Source: Mariniblastus sp964414815
GTDB taxonomy: Bacteria > Planctomycetota > Planctomycetia > Pirellulales > Pirellulaceae
DNA: 64,000 nucleotides
Assembly: GCA_964414815.1 (NCBI GenBank)
Contig: CAYPXY010000020.1
Coordinates: 5,108 to 69,107 of the forward strand
Reading direction: 5' to 3'
Part shown: positions 1 to 8,110 of the stretch, piece by piece
Layout: each line of letters begins with the position of its first letter
Numbering within the stretch: the stretch's first letter is position 1
Notes under the pieces: model-generated
Database searches by the model: none
The model's input: the letters and a program-made list of their open reading frames with translations, nothing else
What the model was told of the DNA's origin: nothing
Made by a program: the position numbers and the translations under genes

Positions 1-2
1 GT

Positions 3-407
3 TTCGCCGGAGGCGATACCGGAAAGTTGGGGGCATTGCTTGTAAACGGTTTGCTGGTACTGGGAACGTGGTGGGTGTGGAGGGAGCAATTTTATTGGTG
101 TCCGCACTTAATTTTCGGGAGTGCGCTCGCGTTATTATTATCGCATGCATTCTGGAAAAAGGCGCGCGGAACCTTGGCCTGGTCCGTTGAGGATCACCGC
201 AAGGGGACCGTATTCTGGCATAATGGGATGGTAGGTGGCTCCGCTGCGTTCATCGGCTTTATGCCCAAACGGTCGTTGGGGGTTGTGGTGTTGGCCAGTG
301 CAGCGAAGGACGTTGACTGGATTGGATTCCAGTTGCTTGAGTTTCTTTCAGCCAGGCCAAGGCACCAGCCATTGAAGAAGCTCGATGAATTGGGAATTGC
401 GCGTTAG
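3..407 (+). CDS. C-terminal part of a beta-lactamase-like serine hydrolase (5' end outside window)
   Basis: The reading frame is open to the left edge of the window, so only the last ~134 codons are present. The final 60 residues carry a WHNGMVGGSAAFIGF stretch followed by a hydrophobic strand (VVVLAS). This matches the last strands of class-C beta-lactamase/penicillin-binding-type serine hydrolases, where the HxG motif replaces KTG. Two hydrophobic segments of about 20 residues each precede it, which is unusual so close to this motif and suggests membrane anchoring or an inserted membrane part. The catalytic SxxK motif would lie upstream and cannot be checked. Substrate unknown. Family assignment rests only on the C-terminal motif. 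Confidence 0.6.
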   Translation, partial: FAGGDTGKLGALLVNGLLVLGTWWVWREQFYWCPHLIFGSALALLLSHAFWKKARGTLAWSVEDHRKGTVFWHNGMVGGSAAFIGFMPKRSLGVVVLASAAKDVDWIGFQLLEFLSARPRHQPLKKLDELGIAR

Positions 408-424
408 TTTGATCTACTAGACGA

Positions 425-511
425 AGTTGGCAGGAAAATTGAACGCAGAAAAGTCTTTCGCGTCCAGGCTTCCGCGATCATTTTTCTGCGTTCAATTTTT
501 CTGTCAACTGT
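425..511. repeat. Long inverted repeat upstream of alaS
   Basis: Positions 435-452 and 482-499 are perfect 18-base inverted copies (AAAATTGAACGCAGAAAA and its complement). The pairing continues outward with mismatches to about 425 and 511. The loop is about 30 bases. It lies between the stop of the hydrolase and alaS, so it could end transcription of the first or affect the alaS leader. No clear U-tract points to one direction. Confidence 0.7.
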
Positions 512-563
512 GTGACTACCCTTTTCCGGTCGAAAAAGATATATTCTCGGAAAAGGAAACTGC

Positions 564-3554
564 ATGAAAACCAACGAAATTCGTCAAAAATACCTAGAGT
601 TCTTTCATTCCAAGGGGCATACCATTGTCCCCAGCGATGTACTCGTCCCCAAATGGGATCCGACCGTATTGTTCACTCCGGCGGGGATGAACCAGTTCAA
701 GGACCACTTTCTTGGCAAAGTCAAACTTGAATACACTCGGGCTACCACTTCGCAAAAATGTCTGCGAACCGGCGACATCGAAAACGTAGGACGCACGGCC
801 TACCACCACACGTTCTTTGAGATGCTAGGGAACTTCAGCTTCGGAGATTATTTCAAACGTGACGCCATCCACTGGGCATGGGAATTTCTGACTGACAAAA
901 AATGGCTGGCGATCGATCCGAATCGGTTGACGGTTTCGGTTTACCTTGATGATGACGAGGCCGCTGAAATCTGGCAAAACGATATCGGTCTGCCGCTTGA
1001 TCGCATCACTCGCATGGGCGAGCACGATAACTTCTGGCCCGCCGGTGCTCCGACCGATGGCCCGGACGGTGTCTGTGGACCGTGCAGCGAAATTTTCTTT
1101 CATCCGGACAACGGCCCCGAGTGCGAAATCTGGAATCTGGTTTTCACGCAGTTCAATCGCGTTGGCGATCCGCCCAACAATCTGATTCCGCTGCCGAGCA
1201 AAAACATCGACACAGGAATGGGACTTGAACGCATTGCCGCAACGATGCAAGGAGTTACCACCAACTTCCATATCGATACTCTGCGCCCGATTGTGAATGC
1301 GGCGGCCGAGGTGGTCGGTATCAAATACGATCCCGATTCAGAAAATGGGCGACGATTGCGGCGCATCACGGATCACATCCGAGCCTGTACGATGGCGATT
1401 CACGAGAATGTCTATCCGGGGGCGAACAAGGAAGAGTACGTCATCCGGCGACTCCTTCGTAGAGCCGTGCTGCAAGGTCATGAAATGGGTTTGCGAGAAC
1501 CGTTCCTGTACCATCTTGTCCCTGAAGTCGTCAAACAAATGGAGCAACCTTATCCCGAACTTCGTGGCACGGTTGATCGGGTGGCTCAGGTGGTCAAAAA
1601 CGAGGAAAAGAACTTTTTCAGTACGCTCGATGGCGGATTGGCAAAGATCGAAACGATCTTCGATGCCATGCGACGTTCCAATCAGGCAACGGTCGACGGA
1701 AAAGAGGCTTTCGATCTCTATCAAACGTTTGGTATTCCCGCCGAGTTGTTTGCCACGATGGCGGAGGAACGAGGGCTTGAGTTTGATTGGAGTGCCTACC
1801 AAACGGCCATCGAACAACATGGAATCGACAGCGGTGCCGGTTCCAAGGGAGTGATGGGCGATTTCGGACCGATCGATGACATCAAGCGGGAAGTTAAATC
1901 GACGCCCTTCACCGGATACGCGGAGACGAAAGCGAAGAGTAGCGTTTGCGGATTGGTTGAAGATGTGGGTGTGCAACAGGCTTCGGTGGATGGCGAAGGG
2001 ACAGCTAAATCGGATCAGGACCATCAAGCCGTTTCGGAGCAGCGACGTGTGGGCGCGATTCATGCTCGCGATGATGGGGCCGGGGCGCGCGAGACAGACC
2101 GGGAGGTCTATCCCACAAAGTCAGAGGTCTGTCCCACGAAGTCAGAGGTCTATCCCACGAAACAGTATGTCGTACTGGAAAGCACGCCTTTTTATGCGGA
2201 GTCGGGCGGTCAGGTGGGGGATACGGGCCAAATCGTCGGCCCGAGCGGAACATTTTCTGTAACCGACACGCAGAAGAATGGTGATGTCATCCTTCATATC
2301 GGACAAATGATTCAGGGAACGCTATCAGATGGCGATACCGTTTCTGCGGTCGTTGATGAACCAAGGCGCAATGCCATTCGTAGAGCCCACTCGGCGACGC
2401 ATATCCTGCACCATGCGCTGCAGAAAAATCTGGGCGAACATGCCCAACAACGTGGCTCGAAGGTTGTGGATGACCTGTTGCGATTTGATTTTGCCAATCT
2501 CGAAGCCGTACAACCGGCCCAGCTATCGGCGATCGAAACGATGGTGATCGATAAGATTGGACTCGGAGGAACCGTTATTGCTGAAATTTTGCCGCTCGAA
2601 CAAGCCAAGAAAGCCGGCGCGATGATGTTGTTCGGAGAAAAGTATCCTGATCCGGTGCGTATGGTTTCGATAGGCGATTTCAGCAAGGAACTCTGTGGCG
2701 GTACGCATGTCGCTGCGGTCTCGGACATTGAGCGGTTTGAGATTCTGTCGGAAGAAAATATTTCATCAGGGACTCGGCGCATCCAGGCCATCACTGGGAA
2801 CCGGGCGCTCGAATATCAAGATCGGGTTCGCGGTACTGCTGAGCAAATGGCGACGAAGCTGGGTGTCCGCGCGATCGATCTGCCAAACGCCGTTTTGCAA
2901 ATCCACGAAGAAGCTAAAAACCTGAAGAAACAACTTGCCGGAACGAAGAAGGAAGTCCGTTCGCCGTTGGAGACGAGCATCGTCAACCAAACGGACCCAA
3001 AGCAACGGTTTCTCAATCAGGATGGAAGGGAGCTGAGTTATCCCGAAGTTCGCGAACTTTTGAGAACCGTGGCTGGACGGCTCAATGTGTCGCTGCTCGA
3101 GGCTGCGGGTCGGGTCGAAGGCATGCTTGCCGAGATTGATCGCTTGAAAGAACGTCTGGCTCAACAAGGCAGCCAATCGATTGACGTCGATCAGCTCATT
3201 GCCAGTGCGGAAACCGCGAGCGGCATGAATTTGATCGTGGCGGAAGTTCCCGAAACCGATGTGAATCAACTCAAGCAGGTGATTGATCAAATTCGCAAGA
3301 AAACAGAATCGGCGGCCATTTTTCTTGCAACCCGACAGGGTGATGACAAGGTAGTGCTGGTGGCCGGACTGAGCCGAAACCTGGTCGACGCTGGAATGAG
3401 TGCCGGCGACTGGATCAAATCAGTCGCTCCGGTCGTCGGGGGAGGCGGTGGTGGAAAACCCGATCTGGCCCAGGCCGGTGGAAAAGAAGTTGCCAAAATT
3501 CCAGAAGCCATTTCCGCCGCAAGAACGTATCTTCAGAATGTTTCGGTTCGTTAA
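564..3554 (+). CDS. alaS: Alanyl-tRNA synthetase, enlarged by insertions
   Basis: Cytoplasmic class II synthetase that charges tRNA-Ala with alanine and edits mischarged Ser/Gly. The start is preceded by AAAAGGAAAC at good spacing. The catalytic core is N-terminal, with HHTFFEMLGNFSFGDYF from residue 81 and GMGLERI from 218. The editing domain holds the zinc/editing residues H609, H613, C711 and H715 (HSATH and CGGTH). The C-terminal domain ends in a glycine-rich GGGGGGKPDLAQAGG region. At 996 residues it is about 120 longer than the E. coli enzyme (about 875). One extra block (about residues 465-535) lies just before the conserved TPFYAESGGQVGD motif and ends in a threefold xVYPTKSE repeat. 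Another lies in the coiled-coil linker around residues 800-860. All recognised catalytic motifs are intact, so the enzyme should be active. Confidence 0.97.
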   Translation: MKTNEIRQKYLEFFHSKGHTIVPSDVLVPKWDPTVLFTPAGMNQFKDHFLGKVKLEYTRATTSQKCLRTGDIENVGRTAYHHTFFEMLGNFSFGDYFKRDAIHWAWEFLTDKKWLAIDPNRLTVSVYLDDDEAAEIWQNDIGLPLDRITRMGEHDNFWPAGAPTDGPDGVCGPCSEIFFHPDNGPECEIWNLVFTQFNRVGDPPNNLIPLPSKNIDTGMGLERIAATMQGVTTNFHIDTLRPIVNAAAEVVGIKYDPDSENGRRLRRITDHIRACTMAIHENVYPGANKEEYVIRRLLRRAVLQGHEMGLREPFLYHLVPEVVKQMEQPYPELRGTVDRVAQVVKNEEKNFFSTLDGGLAKIETIFDAMRRSNQATVDGKEAFDLYQTFGIPAELFATMAEERGLEFDWSAYQTAIEQHGIDSGAGSKGVMGDFGPIDDIKREVKSTPFTGYAETKAKSSVCGLVEDVGVQQASVDGEGTAKSDQDHQAVSEQRRVGAIHARDDGAGARETDREVYPTKSEVCPTKSEVYPTKQYVVLESTPFYAESGGQVGDTGQIVGPSGTFSVTDTQKNGDVILHIGQMIQGTLSDGDTVSAVVDEPRRNAIRRAHSATHILHHALQKNLGEHAQQRGSKVVDDLLRFDFANLEAVQPAQLSAIETMVIDKIGLGGTVIAEILPLEQAKKAGAMMLFGEKYPDPVRMVSIGDFSKELCGGTHVAAVSDIERFEILSEENISSGTRRIQAITGNRALEYQDRVRGTAEQMATKLGVRAIDLPNAVLQIHEEAKNLKKQLAGTKKEVRSPLETSIVNQTDPKQRFLNQDGRELSYPEVRELLRTVAGRLNVSLLEAAGRVEGMLAEIDRLKERLAQQGSQSIDVDQLIASAETASGMNLIVAEVPETDVNQLKQVIDQIRKKTESAAIFLATRQGDDKVVLVAGLSRNLVDAGMSAGDWIKSVAPVVGGGGGGKPDLAQAGGKEVAKIPEAISAARTYLQNVSVR
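2103..2161 (+). repeat. 21-bp in-frame tandem repeat within alaS
   Basis: Three tandem copies of a 21-base unit lie at 2103-2123, 2124-2144 and 2145-2161 (the last partial). They differ at only a few bases and encode EVYPTKS, EVCPTKS and EVYPTK. The length is a multiple of three, so the frame is kept. It sits in the lineage-specific insertion between the catalytic and editing domains. Confidence 0.9.
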
Positions 3555-3568
3555 GAAACATTCTGAAG
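3531..3568 (+). terminator. Perfect 14-bp hairpin over the alaS stop codon
   Basis: CTTCAGAATGTTTC (3531-3544) pairs perfectly with 3555-3568. The alaS stop codon TAA (3552-3554) lies in the 10-base loop. No U-run follows, so this is not a classical intrinsic terminator. It may slow 3' decay or act as a weak terminator. Confidence 0.5.
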
Positions 3569-3728
3569 GGGTGTCGGGAGACGAATCGTGGCTTCCCACG
3601 AGCCGCTTTCTGGCGAAAAACGTGTGAATTGGCTCGCTTACCCGTTGACCTATCGGGTAGAATGAGCCTAATTTGCTGAAACTCAAAAACTAAAATCAAA
3701 CTGAAATTAACCCAAACGGAGAAAAGAA

Positions 3729-4778
3729 ATGCGAATTAAGAACACATTGCTGTGGAGTTGCACCTTGTTGATTGCGGTATCGCAGTCTGCATTTGCCCAA
3801 ACAGCGCCACTGGCTGAAAAGCAACGAGCCGTACTTGCATTTGAAATCGATGTGGATCGATTCCTGGCAAGTCCCTTGGCTCAACTTCCTGCACTGAGCC
3901 AGGGAATTCAAGGATTTCAGCAAGGTGCTGGAGGGGATAATTTTGATATTAAAAACGTATCCAAAATTTCCGGCTTCGCCAGTGCTCCCGAAGGACTGGC
4001 AGCTTTTCAGCGAAGCTCCGACAGCGACACACCTGTTGAATTCTTCGTTCAAATCCACTTCAAAAGTGAATCGGCGATAAAAGAAATGTTGGCCGATCTG
4101 GCTGAAAAAAGCACCACCTATGAAGAAGGCGGCCGAACCTATTATCGACCCAATAATCCCAATGGGCCTCAAAACATCCGGGGCTTCCAGGCCGACGCAT
4201 TGACACTGGTCACTGCAACGACCAACTATCTTGGTTTGTCCAGCCCGAAACAGGCATTCACTTCGAATCTCTCTTCAGCCTGGAGCCACATCGGCAGCCA
4301 GGACGACGCCGTTCGAATCGCGGTCGATTTGCATGGTGCTCGTGACTTGATCAACCAGGCCGTTGACCAAGCCAAGGGGAATGCCGATGCCATGGGCCAG
4401 GCTTTTCTGGATTTGGTTCCTGGGATTACCGACGTTCGATTGACACTCGATTTTAGTGGCAAAAATTTGCTGACCTTCGGATCGACCTGCTCAAGCGAAG
4501 ACAATGCAACACAGCTTAACGATGCATTGGATTCCATCTTGGGTATGGCCAAGATGGCAGGCGGCATGCAATTGGGTCAGTTCAAGCAACAAGCAGAGCT
4601 TGCCGGCATCGCAAAAGTTGGCGAACAGATCCTGGACGCACTGAGCCCAAAGCAGAACGGTACTCAAGTAACCGTCACCATTCCGAGGCCGGAAGGCTTT
4701 GAAGCAGCCCTGCAGCAAATCGGGGCAATGATGCCGGGTGGACCAGGCCCCGGTGGTTTCGACGATGATGATTTTTAG
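3729..4778 (+). CDS. Exported protein of unknown function
   Basis: 349 residues, preceded by GGAGAAAAGAA at ideal spacing. The N-terminus is a clear signal peptide with a hydrophobic core and an SAFA-QT cleavage site after about residue 23. The mature part is soluble-looking with no membrane segment, no cysteine-rich motif and no enzyme signature I recognise. It ends in a glycine/proline stretch followed by an acidic tail (FDDDDF). It is probably periplasmic or extracellular. It is transcribed alone: alaS ends 174 bases upstream and a strong terminator follows. Confidence 0.85.
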   Translation: MRIKNTLLWSCTLLIAVSQSAFAQTAPLAEKQRAVLAFEIDVDRFLASPLAQLPALSQGIQGFQQGAGGDNFDIKNVSKISGFASAPEGLAAFQRSSDSDTPVEFFVQIHFKSESAIKEMLADLAEKSTTYEEGGRTYYRPNNPNGPQNIRGFQADALTLVTATTNYLGLSSPKQAFTSNLSSAWSHIGSQDDAVRIAVDLHGARDLINQAVDQAKGNADAMGQAFLDLVPGITDVRLTLDFSGKNLLTFGSTCSSEDNATQLNDALDSILGMAKMAGGMQLGQFKQQAELAGIAKVGEQILDALSPKQNGTQVTVTIPRPEGFEAALQQIGAMMPGGPGPGGFDDDDF

Positions 4779-4813
4779 AGATTCATCGTCTGTTTTAATT
4801 AAGAATGCAACTC

Positions 4814-4843
4814 AACCGATTCACGAAAGTGAGTCGGTTTTTT
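4814..4843. terminator. Intrinsic terminator between convergent genes
   Basis: AACCGATTCAC (4814-4824), loop GAAA, then GTGAGTCGGTT (4829-4839) running into six T residues. There is one non-Watson-Crick pair. On the plus strand it ends the exported-protein gene. The run of A before the stem is too short for an equally good minus-strand terminator, although the convergent BON gene stops at 4843. Confidence 0.85.
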
Positions 4844-5085
4844 CATGCGTCCCAGCAAACTTCCAGATCGTTCTCGATGGACGAGATTCCCGCGACGCGT
4901 TTCAGAGCCTCTTGAGCAATCTGTTTTTCGAAATACGTCTGAACCGTTCCCTCAATCGTGACTTGCTCTCCGCTCGTTTTCAAACGAACGTTCCGTTGTC
5001 TCAAATGGGGATGGTTGACAATGACGGCCACCGCCTGTTCATGCAAACCAAAGGCAGATGACGGGACAAGGAGAGGTGCTGACAT
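4843..5085 (-). CDS. Small BON-domain protein
   Basis: 80 residues forming essentially one BON domain: ...RNVRLKTSGEQVTIEGTVQTYFEKQIAQEALKR... followed by the ending VAGISSIENDLEV. The pattern of strand, central glycine, helix, then a G-x-x-x-hydrophobic-N-x-hydrophobic ending is typical. BON domains bind phospholipids or membranes and occur in periplasmic proteins such as OsmY. This one has no obvious signal peptide, so its location is unclear. It stands alone, convergent with the upstream exported-protein gene. Confidence 0.75.
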   Translation of the reverse strand: MSAPLLVPSSAFGLHEQAVAVIVNHPHLRQRNVRLKTSGEQVTIEGTVQTYFEKQIAQEALKRVAGISSIENDLEVCWDA

Positions 5086-5536
5086 GATGGTATCCGGTAG
5101 GCATCCAGGGCATCATTAGGCCGGGATCGGGAGGCTCGGCCCAATTTGATTGAAATGCTGACCCCCAATGGATCAACAAACGTTGCCGCACTTATGAAAT
5201 ACCACCGCGTTAGAGAATCTCCAGAAAAATTTCTGACACGATACTCCAGTTTAGGAAAAGCAGTCCAGTTGTAGCAACTGGAAGGGCAATTCCTCAATAA
5301 GGATAGCAGTTTGGTGAATCTGGTTTGATGGAATGATGATTCAATGATGGGTAAATCAGTTCGGCGATGATTGGGGTATCCGTTCAGGCTTAAATCTCGA
5401 AGAGGCTATGATTTTTTTGGACAGGCCGTCCTGTTAGAAACACAATGTCGGTAGTCAAATTGAACGGAATTCCGGTTATACTAGAACCGTATTTGCTTTA
5501 ACGCCTCCTGCAGCGAACCGTTGTTCCCTCAATTCT
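5086..5536. other. Intergenic region, no gene seen
   Basis: 451 bases between the divergent BON and DUF1592 genes. No convincing open frame, RNA gene or repeat was found. Both promoters should lie here. TATACT at 5477-5482 could be a -10 box for the rightward gene, but no good -35 box accompanies it. Confidence 0.5.
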
Positions 5537-7978
5537 ATGAGCCAAATCAAATTGCCATTCTGGACTCAGTTCCACACGAGGGCCACCAGATTTCCAGATT
5601 CATGGATAATGTTCGCCAGTGTCGCGATGGTGATCGGACAAGTTCTTTTGATTTCGGCGGCTCATCACGGTTCATTCGGCTTTCGAAACGCAAGACTTTC
5701 TCAGCATCAACCTGCAGGTTCAGAACTGGCCAGCGATCAAGAACCTGTCAATAAAGAACTGGCCGAACGGCTCGACGATACCACTCGAGGCAAACAAATC
5801 TACCTCCAACAGTGCGCTCAGTGTCATGGCGAGCGCGGTGAGGGAACGGAGCAATACTCGCTGTTGCTGACCGGTGATCTGGCCGTGGATGAACTGGCGT
5901 CGCTGATTGATGCCACCATGCCTGAAGATGCACCGGAGCAGTGTGTCGGCAACGACGCGAAAGAAGTGGCCCGGTATATCTACGACGCTTTCTATTCTGC
6001 CGAGGCTCAGCGGACGCACTCGAAACCCCAAGTTGATTTCTCACGATTGACCGAGCGGCAGTTCCGGGAATCGGTGACTGATTTGTTCGGTAATTTCGAT
6101 CCGCCCGTCTGGCACTCGCCGGAACGTGGATTGAAAGCCCATTATTTTGCGTCCCGCAACTGGAACGCCAAACGAAAACTTGCCGAGCAGGTCGATGCCA
6201 ACATTAATTTCGGCGATGGAGTTCCCCATTTCAGTGCAACGGGCGAGTACCCCAACGTCGAACCCAAAAAAGAAGATGAAAACCAGATGGGGGACGGATT
6301 TTCGGTCTACTGGAGCGGATCGGTTTTGGCGCCGCAAACCGGTGTTTATTCATTTCGAGTGGAATCCAAAAACGGTTTCCAGTTGCGAGTCAATCAACAA
6401 GAGCCGCCACTGATCGACCGCAAAGTCCGCTCGGATGATGTTGAGAACCATGAAGCCACTATTTTTCTGCAAGCCGGAAGAGCCTATCGTTTGAAGATCG
6501 AGTTTTTCTCGTATCCCGATCCGCCCGCGCGGATCCGCTTGTTATGGAAGCCGCCCCACGGTGTCGAGGAAGTGATTCCGCAAGACTACTTGATGCCGCA
6601 CGAGCTTCCGGTGGCGATGGTGGTTGCCAGCCCCTTTCCACCTGACGATTCCTCTCACGGCTATGCGCGTGGAATCTCGGTTTCCCAGGAATGGGATGAA
6701 GCAGTCACGGCGGCCGCCATGGAAGCGGCCGAATGGGCGGCAGAGCGGATGTGGCATCTGGCTCAGGCAAAGGATTCGGATGAAGATCGGCTGGAGAAAA
6801 TTAAATCCTTTTGCGTCCAATGGGTTGAGTTTTCTTTTGTGAAAAATTTAACAAATGAAGAACAGGCGTTTTTTGTTGATCAGCATTTCGACAATGAGCT
6901 TTTGTTGAAAGATCAGGTCAAACGGGTAGTGATGCTGGCGATCAAGTCGCCACGATTTCTTTTTCCGGAGCTGGAGCAGCGCGATCCCCATTTCACAGTC
7001 GCGCGGCGATTGGCACTCGGGATATGGGACTCGATTCCGGATCGTGAGTTGTTTGAACTTGCCGAACAGGGAAAGCTGACTGACCCGCAGGTGATCGAAG
7101 GTCAGCTCTGGCGGATGATGAGTCATCCGAAAGCCGCCGCAAAGCTGTCATCATTTTTTGCGGACTGGCTTCAAATGGATCGCGCCCATCATGCCGCCAG
7201 AGATCCAGAACGCTTTCCCGGTTTCGATGCGGAACTGCTGGTCGAGAGTCGCCGAAGTCTTGAAAATTTTGTCCACCAGATCGCGTGGAGTGACTCGTCC
7301 GACTACCGTCAGTTGTTTCTTGCTCCGCATATTTTTGAGAATCCCCGATTGGCTCAATACTATGGGCCAGAGACGGAGACGGGGACATCGCGCTATGTGG
7401 GCGTGTTGTCGCATCCGTATTTGATGACCGGGTTTGCCCATTATCGCGACAGTTCACCGATCCATCGAGGTGTTTTTGTCGCCAGAAATTTGTTGGGGCG
7501 AAGCATGAAGCAGCCCAATGAGAATTTTGAGCCGTTGACGGAAGATTTTGATCCGTCGATGACCAATCGTCAGCGTGTCGAATACCAGACCAAGGAAACA
7601 AGTTGCATGAGTTGCCATGCGATGATCAACCCGCTGGGATTCAGTCTTGAGAATTACGATGCCGTGGGAAGATTCCGCGAGACCGAGAAAGAAAAGCCGA
7701 TCGATGCGTCGGCGGTCTACCGAACGGCGGCCGGCGAAAACATCCCCCTCAACAGCTCAATAGATCTAGCCCATTTTCTGGTGGGGGATGAAACCGCACA
7801 AAAACACTTCATTCGCCGGCTGTTTCAGCACTACATTCGCCAGCCGATTGATGCCTATGGCGAGTCGACTCTCGACGATATTCATCAAGGTTTTGTTGAC
7901 AGCGACTTCCATATCAGGCAAACTGTGATGTTGGTCGTCAAGGCGACGGTTTCAGAGTATGTAAGCGAGTTGCCGTAG
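5537..7978 (+). CDS. Membrane-anchored cytochrome c / PA14 / DUF1592-DUF1588-DUF1585 protein
   Basis: 813-residue planctomycete surface protein. Residues ~25-45 form a signal anchor. A cytochrome c haem motif CAQCH starts at C93. A PA14-like beta domain covers about residues 198-350 (YFASRNWN ... YSFRVES ... IRLLWKPP), a fold that usually binds carbohydrate. DUF1592/DUF1588 follow, with a second haem-like CMSCH motif at 690-694 in SCMSCHAMINPLGFSLENYD. The C-terminus is DUF1585. Such proteins occur as pairs with DUF1552 proteins, as here (next gene, 132 bases downstream). Their biochemical role is unproven; redox-linked breakdown of extracellular polymers is an inference. No good Shine-Dalgarno sequence supports the start. 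The next in-frame ATG, M25, just before the hydrophobic stretch, is possible. Confidence 0.85.
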   Translation: MSQIKLPFWTQFHTRATRFPDSWIMFASVAMVIGQVLLISAAHHGSFGFRNARLSQHQPAGSELASDQEPVNKELAERLDDTTRGKQIYLQQCAQCHGERGEGTEQYSLLLTGDLAVDELASLIDATMPEDAPEQCVGNDAKEVARYIYDAFYSAEAQRTHSKPQVDFSRLTERQFRESVTDLFGNFDPPVWHSPERGLKAHYFASRNWNAKRKLAEQVDANINFGDGVPHFSATGEYPNVEPKKEDENQMGDGFSVYWSGSVLAPQTGVYSFRVESKNGFQLRVNQQEPPLIDRKVRSDDVENHEATIFLQAGRAYRLKIEFFSYPDPPARIRLLWKPPHGVEEVIPQDYLMPHELPVAMVVASPFPPDDSSHGYARGISVSQEWDEAVTAAAMEAAEWAAERMWHLAQAKDSDEDRLEKIKSFCVQWVEFSFVKNLTNEEQAFFVDQHFDNELLLKDQVKRVVMLAIKSPRFLFPELEQRDPHFTVARRLALGIWDSIPDRELFELAEQGKLTDPQVIEGQLWRMMSHPKAAAKLSSFFADWLQMDRAHHAARDPERFPGFDAELLVESRRSLENFVHQIAWSDSSDYRQLFLAPHIFENPRLAQYYGPETETGTSRYVGVLSHPYLMTGFAHYRDSSPIHRGVFVARNLLGRSMKQPNENFEPLTEDFDPSMTNRQRVEYQTKETSCMSCHAMINPLGFSLENYDAVGRFRETEKEKPIDASAVYRTAAGENIPLNSSIDLAHFLVGDETAQKHFIRRLFQHYIRQPIDAYGESTLDDIHQGFVDSDFHIRQTVMLVVKATVSEYVSELP

Positions 7979-7992
7979 GCGAGCTACTGTAG

Positions 7993-8068
7993 GCGAGTCT
8001 CTCCGAGACTCGCGCATTTTTAAGCGAGTGTATCCAAGGATCGTGATTCAGCGTCTCGGAGAGACGCT
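7993..8068. repeat. Two GAGTCTC-type hairpins between DUF1592 and DUF1552 genes
   Basis: Two short perfect palindromes lie at 7993-8013 and 8050-8068, sharing the cores GTCTCTCCGAGAC and GTCTCGGAGAGAC. The same core occurs at 25832-25852 and 25881-25901, and a variant occurs at 50870-50890, so it is a dispersed repeat. In this spot it could form mRNA hairpins within an operon. Confidence 0.75.
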
Positions 8069-8110
8069 GCTACATTAGACACTGCTGCACTCCACCAGCG
8101 AGACATTAAC

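Noticed and set aside
5460..5482. Promoter TTGAAC ... TATACT upstream of the DUF1592 gene
   Set aside because: The gap between boxes is only 11 bases, too short for a standard promoter; only the -10-like box is noted.
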